From Gammaproteobacteria bacterium (GTDB taxonomy: Bacteria > Pseudomonadota > Gammaproteobacteria > Nitrosococcales > Methylophagaceae), in the NCBI GenBank assembly GCA_029210875.1, contig JARGFJ010000001.1, positions 90,542 through 154,541 on the forward strand: a stretch of DNA of 64,000 bases, in the 5' to 3' direction. Position numbers and translations under genes: made by a program. This document shows, one piece after another, positions 58,971 to 64,000 of this stretch. Under the pieces are notes generated by a model. That model ran no database searches and had not been told where the DNA came from. It worked only from the letters and a program-made list of their open reading frames with translations. Position 1 is the stretch's first letter. Each line of letters opens with the position of its first letter.

Positions 58971-59888
58971 TTAGGCAATGGCTGTTTGTACAACGTGTTT
59001 GGTTAATTGTGGTGCTAATAGTTCGATAAAGGCATAGCCATAAGACCTTAAATAACTACCACGTCGAATGCCAAGTTGAGTGGTACTGGTTTTAAATAAA
59101 TGACTGGCATCACGCCCTTGCAGTGGCGTATCTTTAACAGGATCAAACGCCATGCTGGCAATAATGCCAATGCCTAAACCTAATTCAACATAGGTTTTAA
59201 TAACGTCGGCATCCGTTGCTGTGAATACAACATTAGGCGTTAGCCCTTTTTCAATGAAAGCTTGATCTTGTTGGGCTCGCCCCGTAAAGCCCATGACATA
59301 GGTTAATATCGGATAATGATAAATTGACTCGAGCGTCAGCTCTTTTTCGTCAAGTAATGGATGATCGGGTGGCACCACAATCGAACGGTTCCACTGATAG
59401 CAAGGTAGAATGACAAGCCTGTCAAATTGGGCCAAACCTTCAGTAGCAATAGCTATATCTACTTTGCCTGTGGCTGCCATTTCAGCAATTTCTGTTGGCG
59501 TACCTTGCACCATATTAAGATGAACTTTAGGATAACGTTCACTAAATGCTTTGATTGCCTTTGGCAGTGCATAGCGTGCCTGAGTATGTGTTGTGCCAAT
59601 AGATAAAGTGCCTGTTTGATCATTGCGAGTGTCTGCGGCGAGTTGTTGAATATTCTCAACATCTAATAACACGCTGTCAGCCAGCTCTATAACGAGTCTT
59701 CCCTCTGGTGTTAAATCGACAAGACGTTTGCCGTGGCGTTCAAAAATCTTAAAACCAAGCTCATGTTCCAGTAGTTGTACCTGATTACTTATGCCTGGTT
59801 GTGAGGTATGCAATGCGTCTGCCGCAGCAGAGATACTCAAACCTCGACGGGCAATTTCACGAATATAATTTAATTGTTGCAACTTCAT
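58971..59888 (-). CDS. cysB: LysR-type regulator CysB
   Basis: Transcription factor of sulfur assimilation, 305 residues. The helix-turn-helix N-terminus MKLQQLNYIREIARRGLSIS, ALHTSQPGISNQVQLLE is highly typical of CysB/Cbl; the inducer domain starts with TLSIGTTHTQARYALPKAIK. It is a little shorter than E. coli CysB. It is divergent from the cysH operon across 187 nt, so it probably controls that promoter with acetylserine as inducer. Confidence 0.92.
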   Translation of the reverse strand: MKLQQLNYIREIARRGLSISAAADALHTSQPGISNQVQLLEHELGFKIFERHGKRLVDLTPEGRLVIELADSVLLDVENIQQLAADTRNDQTGTLSIGTTHTQARYALPKAIKAFSERYPKVHLNMVQGTPTEIAEMAATGKVDIAIATEGLAQFDRLVILPCYQWNRSIVVPPDHPLLDEKELTLESIYHYPILTYVMGFTGRAQQDQAFIEKGLTPNVVFTATDADVIKTYVELGLGIGIIASMAFDPVKDTPLQGRDASHLFKTSTTQLGIRRGSYLRSYGYAFIELLAPQLTKHVVQTAIA

Positions 59889-60075
59889 TTATATACTGTT
59901 TAATTATAAATATAGATAATAATATTCCTTGAATGAATATAAGACAATGATAGAATTACCCGTTCTACATCGACGGTGGGGTATATATCTAAACTAGATA
60001 TCATTTAGCCATCAAAATTCCCAGTGGTGTGATAAGAAATAGTTTAGCGATAGTGTTATTAGTGATAGGTGTTAT

Positions 60076-60309
60076 ATGTCTTTTGAAATTAAACCAATAG
60101 ATCTGACTTTATATGGTTGTCCTATGCACTATATAAAAGCGCGTGAAGCAATAAAAACGGTTGAACTGGAAAAAAGCATTACGATAGAAGTAAATAACGG
60201 TGATGCGGTTGATGAAGTATTAAATAGTTTGCGACAAGATGGTCAGTTGTGTGAGCTTCAAACCAAGGGCAAGCTAAGCTCACTGATTAAGATAACGAGA
60301 AAAGTATGA
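60076..60309 (+). CDS. TusA-like sulfur carrier
   Basis: A 77-residue protein of the SirA/TusA fold: LTLYGCPMHYIKAREAIKTV contains the sulfur-binding cysteine C15 in the CPxxxxxAR-like site, then ITIEVNNGDAVDEVLNSLRQ. It overlaps cysH by 4 nt, so translation is coupled. A persulfide carrier role tied to sulfate reduction is an inference; it could also serve another enzyme. Confidence 0.85.
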   Translation: MSFEIKPIDLTLYGCPMHYIKAREAIKTVELEKSITIEVNNGDAVDEVLNSLRQDGQLCELQTKGKLSSLIKITRKV

Positions 60310-61004
60310 GTGAAATTAAACAAAAATTAGCGCTTAAAATTGATGCTGTTAAAGCCTTATTGACCAGCATTGTTACTGACTATGAGTCAGCTACATTTGC
60401 ATCAAGTTATGGCGCTGAAGATATGGTTTTAATGGATTTAATCTGCAAGTTTGCACCAGAGATCGAAATCTTTACCCTCGATACAGGACGTTTGCCTAAA
60501 GAAACCTATACCGTGATGCAACAAGCAAAAGCACGTTATAACCTTGATGTAAAAGTCTATTTTCCTGAGGCTGCCGATGTTGAACAGTATGTGACTCAAA
60601 ATGGACCGAATGCATTTTATGACAGTGTTGAGTTACGTAAACAATGCTGCGGTATGCGTAAAGTAAAACCACTTAAACGTGCGTTAGCAGGTAAAGATGC
60701 CTGGTTAACGGGGATGCGTCGTTCACAAGCGGTTACTCGTAGTGAATTACCCGTATCTGAGCGCGATCAGGATCATGGTTTACAAAAATTTAGCCCATTA
60801 ACAGATTGGTCGAATGGTGATGTATGGGCGTATATCAGAGCATTTGATGTGCCATACAACACATTGCATGATCAAGGATTTGCCAGCATTGGTTGTGAAC
60901 CATGCACACGAGCGATTACCGCCGGTGAAGATATTCGTGCCGGTCGCTGGTGGTGGGAAAATCCAGAATCAAAAGAATGCGGTCTTCATGTGAAAGCGAA
61001 ATAA
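60306..61004 (+). CDS. cysH: APS reductase-type CysH
   Basis: Thioredoxin-dependent reductase giving sulfite. The 232 residues have the PP-loop start [15 protein letters not shown], and the cysteines C114-C115 and C197-x-x-C200 that bind a 4Fe-4S cluster in APS reductases; C225 in ECGLH is the catalytic cysteine. PAPS reductases lack the CC/CxxC set, so the substrate should be APS. This fits the lack of APS kinase here. Confidence 0.95.
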   Translation: MSEIKQKLALKIDAVKALLTSIVTDYESATFASSYGAEDMVLMDLICKFAPEIEIFTLDTGRLPKETYTVMQQAKARYNLDVKVYFPEAADVEQYVTQNGPNAFYDSVELRKQCCGMRKVKPLKRALAGKDAWLTGMRRSQAVTRSELPVSERDQDHGLQKFSPLTDWSNGDVWAYIRAFDVPYNTLHDQGFASIGCEPCTRAITAGEDIRAGRWWWENPESKECGLHVKAK

Positions 61005-61017
61005 ATTAGAGATTTTT

Positions 61018-61917
61018 ATGACTAAAAAGTTAACACATTTACAACAATTGGAAGCCGAAAGCATACATATTATGCGAGAAGTGGCTGCTGAGTTTGATAA
61101 CCCGGTGATGTTATATTCAGTCGGTAAAGATTCAGCGGTTATGTTGCATTTGGCGATGAAAGCGTTTGCTCCTGGTAAACCACCATTTCCTTTGCTTCAT
61201 GTTGATACTACATGGAAGTTTAGAGAAATGATTGAATTTCGTGATCAGCGAGTTAAAGAACTCGGTTTAGAGTTATTGGTGCATAGTAATCAAGAAGGTA
61301 TTGATGCCGGTATCAATCCATTTGATCATGCGCGTTACACCGACATTATGAAAACCGATGCCTTAAAACAAGCCTTAAACAAATATGGCTTTGATGCGGC
61401 ATTTGGTGGTGCGCGTCGTGATGAAGAAAAATCACGTGCTAAAGAGCGTGTTTATTCTTTCCGTGATAAAAACCACCGCTGGGATCCTAAGCAACAACGT
61501 CCTGAATTGTGGAATATCTATAACAGTAAGGTAAATAAAGGTGAGAGTATTCGTGTGTTCCCATTATCAAACTGGACTGAGTTAGATATTTGGCAATACA
61601 TTCATTTAGAAAATATCCCAATTGTACCTTTGTATTATGCGGCAGAGCGTCCAGTTGTTGACTATAACGGTCTGACGATCATGGTTGATGATGATCGTAT
61701 GCGTATTCCTGAAGGCCAACAACCAAGAATGGAAAAAGTACGTTTTAGAACATTAGGTTGTTATCCATTAACCGGTGCAGTTAAGTCTGAAGCGCAGACA
61801 TTGCCAGATATTATTCAAGAAATGTTATTAACCACGACCTCAGAACGACAAGGGCGTGCCATTGACCATGATGAAGCAGGTTCTATGGAGAAGAAAAAAC
61901 AAGAGGGCTACTTCTAA
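61018..61917 (+). CDS. cysD: Sulfate adenylyltransferase small subunit
   Basis: ATP sulfurylase catalytic subunit of 299 residues: PP-loop [48 protein letters not shown] and [12 protein letters not shown]. It makes APS from ATP and sulfate with CysN. It is 13 nt after cysH and shares a base with cysN. Confidence 0.97.
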   Translation: MTKKLTHLQQLEAESIHIMREVAAEFDNPVMLYSVGKDSAVMLHLAMKAFAPGKPPFPLLHVDTTWKFREMIEFRDQRVKELGLELLVHSNQEGIDAGINPFDHARYTDIMKTDALKQALNKYGFDAAFGGARRDEEKSRAKERVYSFRDKNHRWDPKQQRPELWNIYNSKVNKGESIRVFPLSNWTELDIWQYIHLENIPIVPLYYAAERPVVDYNGLTIMVDDDRMRIPEGQQPRMEKVRFRTLGCYPLTGAVKSEAQTLPDIIQEMLLTTTSERQGRAIDHDEAGSMEKKKQEGYF

Positions 61918-63359
61918 TGAGTAATGAAAGTTCATATCAAACAGACAGTTTAATAGCCACCGATATCGAAGCGTATTTGAAGCAGCACGAAAATAAAGAA
62001 ATTCTACGTTTCTTAACATGCGGCAATGTGGATGATGGTAAAAGTACCTTAATCGGACGTTTATTGCATGACTCTAAAATGATCTATGAAGATCAATTAG
62101 AAGCCGTGACAAAAGATAGTGCAAAATCTGGTACAACCGGTGATGGCGTTGATTTAGCATTGCTGGTGGATGGTCTACAAGCTGAACGTGAACAAGGTAT
62201 TACTATCGATGTAGCCTATCGTTATTTTTCGACCACTAAACGTAAATTTATTATTGCTGATACGCCAGGGCATGAACAATACACACGTAATATGGCCACA
62301 GGTGCATCAAACTGCCAATTAGCGGTTATTTTGATTGATGCACGTTATGGTGTGCAGACTCAAACCCGTCGTCATAGTTTTATTGCCTCATTATTGGGTA
62401 TCAAGCATATTGTTGTTGCAATCAATAAAATGGATATCAAAGATTACAGCGAACAAGTGTATAACGCTATTCGTAAGGACTATACCGAGTTTGCTCGTGA
62501 ATTAGAGATGGAAGATGTCCATTTTGTACCGTTATCAGCCTTGGTGGGTGATAACGTAGTTAACCGAAGTGAAAATATGCCTTGGTATCAAGGTGAGACC
62601 TTGATGGAATTATTGGAAACGGTTGAAATTGCAGCAGATGCCAATGTGCAAGATGTGCGTTTCCCTGTGCAATTTGTTAATCGTCCCAATCTGAATTTCC
62701 GTGGTTATTGCGGCACCTTGGCGTCAGGTATTCTGAAGCCAGGTGATGATATCACTGTGTTACCTTCAGGCAAAGAAAGCAAAGTTAAAGCACTTGTGAC
62801 GTATGATGGTGATTTAGACCAAGCAATTCCGGGTGAAGCTGTCACAGTAACACTGCAAGATGAAATTGATATCAGTCGTGGCGACATGATTGTTCAGCGT
62901 GATCATCAACCGCATGTAGCGAGTCGTTTCAAAGCAACGGTGGTCTGGATGACAGAACAACCGTTAGTCGTGGGTAAACACTATAACTTCAAGGTTGGTG
63001 TCAGTGATAGTTCAGGTGTGATGACGGCTGTTGATAGCCAAATTGATATCAATAGCTTGGCAAAAAAATCAGCCACTCAACTAGCATTAAATGAAATTGG
63101 CGAATGTGAGTTTTCATTAACTAAACCAATTGTGTTTGATCCGTATAAACGAAACAGAACAACAGGCGCATTTATTATTATTGACCGCTTAAGCAATGTG
63201 ACCATTGGTGCCGGTATGATTACTGAAGCTGTAGCCGGTGCTCAGGCCAAAGACGTTTCGACACAAGCTTTCTCTGAGTTTGAGCTCGAACTCAATGCCT
63301 TAATTAGAAAACACTTCCCACACTGGGATGCAAAAGATTTAAGTCAATTACTAAAATGA
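61917..63359 (+). CDS. cysN: Sulfate adenylyltransferase large subunit
   Basis: GTPase subunit of ATP sulfurylase, 480 residues. G1 [13 protein letters not shown]3 [12 protein letters not shown]4 NKMD, and two beta-barrel domains after residue 230. It ends without a fused APS kinase (CysC) domain, and no separate cysC is in the window; with the APS-reductase CysH this gives the direct APS to sulfite route. Confidence 0.97.
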   Translation: MSNESSYQTDSLIATDIEAYLKQHENKEILRFLTCGNVDDGKSTLIGRLLHDSKMIYEDQLEAVTKDSAKSGTTGDGVDLALLVDGLQAEREQGITIDVAYRYFSTTKRKFIIADTPGHEQYTRNMATGASNCQLAVILIDARYGVQTQTRRHSFIASLLGIKHIVVAINKMDIKDYSEQVYNAIRKDYTEFARELEMEDVHFVPLSALVGDNVVNRSENMPWYQGETLMELLETVEIAADANVQDVRFPVQFVNRPNLNFRGYCGTLASGILKPGDDITVLPSGKESKVKALVTYDGDLDQAIPGEAVTVTLQDEIDISRGDMIVQRDHQPHVASRFKATVVWMTEQPLVVGKHYNFKVGVSDSSGVMTAVDSQIDINSLAKKSATQLALNEIGECEFSLTKPIVFDPYKRNRTTGAFIIIDRLSNVTIGAGMITEAVAGAQAKDVSTQAFSEFELELNALIRKHFPHWDAKDLSQLLK

Positions 63360-63433
63360 GACCTTTGCATGAGTCGTCTTTTGTGCCATGCCGGCGTTAA
63401 AAATAGTCTCAAAATAATCTTGAAACAAAATGG

Positions 63434-63454
63434 TTCGACAGACTTTCTGTCGAA
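63434..63454. terminator. Stem-loop after cysN, no T-run
   Basis: TTCGACAGA and TCTGTCGAA pair perfectly around CTT, 74 nt past the cysN stop. With no T-run it may be a Rho-type pause or mRNA end hairpin. The remaining bases up to the IS end show nothing else. Confidence 0.4.
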
Positions 63455-63526
63455 TCCAGAAATAATCAAGAAGGAGCCTTTAATTTATGGTTATGTGGAA
63501 AGGCTGGGGTATATACCCAAACATCT

Positions 63527-63923
63527 TCAAAATGCAGGTTTGAATTGCTGAAAATTATCGTTGATTGTACTTCCAAGTGAATCAGCGATTTTAGGCAACG
63601 TTGTTGTGAAAAATTGGGTTATTCGCTCTCGAAATTCTTTCGTTGTGGCAAAATAGTGATTATTTCTTGCCTGTTTATTCATCACTTTCCATAGCCGCTC
63701 TATCGGATTTAAATTGGGACTGTAAGGAGGAAGATAGTGCAAGGTTATATTCAGTATTTTTGCTTTATCTTTAACTGCTTGAGAACGATGATAACCAGCA
63801 CCATCAAGGACGAGATGAATCGTGCCACTGTGTTGATAACATTTTCTCACTTTCGTGAAAAAATCAATAATTGACTCACCATTGACCGTCTTCTCATAAT
63901 GTTCGATAACGGCTTCATTCAAA
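63527..63923 (-). pseudogene. IS630-family transposase, C-terminal part only
   Basis: About 131 residues of the DDE domain: IHLVLDGAGYHRSQAVKDKA with the second catalytic Asp, then LHYLPPYSPNLNPIERLWKV with the final Glu. These are IS630 hallmarks. The N-terminal part and the first Asp are missing: at 63924 the coding sequence is cut by another element's end. The 3' IS end probably lies near 63510-63520, where GGGTATATACCC occurs (IS630 inserts at TA). Confidence 0.88.
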
Positions 63924-64000
63924 TGTCACCAACACTGCAAAACTGACCCCCTAGCACCGTAGTAAAATTGACCCCCTTGGGCAATTATGACGACCTTTTA
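63924..64000. mobile_element. Terminal part of an IS21-like element
   Basis: Starting with TGTCACC, two copies of AAAAYTGACCCCCT at 63939-63952 and 63964-63977 (25 bp apart) are typical multiple terminal repeats of IS21-family elements. The rest lies beyond the right edge. It has split the IS630 transposase gene. Confidence 0.75.

Noticed and set aside
63369..63551. Plus-strand frame of 60 codons after cysN
   Set aside because: It runs through the hairpin and into the IS end, has no SD, and its composition is not gene-like.

Overview
The window comes from a moderately AT-rich gammaproteobacterium. An MxaD homologue (methanol oxidation) beside a YVTN beta-propeller lipoprotein, the cassette mlaFEDCB-ibaG-murA-hisGDC, and assimilation of sulfate through an APS reductase suggest a marine methylotroph such as Methylophaga. 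The genus is an inference. Most of the window is dense housekeeping chromosome. The exceptions are a pilus/secretion cluster at 28.3-43.1 kb full of palindromic repeats, and insertion-sequence debris at the right edge.

Layout. 1-10.2 kb: partial MFS transporter, usp, trxB, then ftsK-lolA-rarA; an acyltransferase, rsmJ, a beta-propeller lipoprotein and mxaD on the minus strand. 10.4-18 kb: Mla phospholipid transport, ibaG, murA and hisGDC in one plus-strand run. 18-24 kb: a DUF4124 protein, a TauE-type permease, pyrE, metW-metX, yggT-proC-yggS. 24-28 kb: pilT-pilU, an OmpA-like lipoprotein, a DUF2927-like protein. 28.3-42.4 kb: a minus-strand operon with three prepilins, a PilM/PilN-like (GspL-like) fusion, a PilO/GspM-like protein, a GspE ATPase, a GspF platform, a PilP/GspC-like protein, a secretin, an outer-membrane barrel and a PglL-type O-oligosaccharyltransferase. 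42.6-46 kb: a small ORF, a NarX-type kinase with its LuxR-type regulator, and a PepSY protein. 46-55 kb: cysK, hpnC, rmuC-gph-ubiG-mtaD, and mtnA-SDR-kinase-like genes going the other way. 55.2-58.5 kb: a TPP-riboswitch-led thiamine uptake operon (TonB receptor, thiamine-binding protein, PnuC/PnuT). 58.6-63.4 kb: cysB and a TusA-like gene with cysH-cysD-cysN. 63.5-64 kb: an IS630 transposase remnant cut by an IS21-like end.

The most unusual feature is in the pilus cluster. Two consecutive prepilin genes carry palindromic repeats inside their leader-peptide coding regions, in frame, ending at the same place just before the prepilin cleavage site. One leader is about 120 residues and is built from three repeat families. 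The other is 64 residues and contains two tandem copies of a 55-bp element. Because prepilin peptidase removes the leader, it may be a tolerated landing site for such elements, comparable to Rickettsia palindromic elements. The inner-membrane fusion protein of the same cluster also carries two MshEN-like motifs, suggesting possible cyclic-di-GMP control. Both are readings of sequence, not tested facts.
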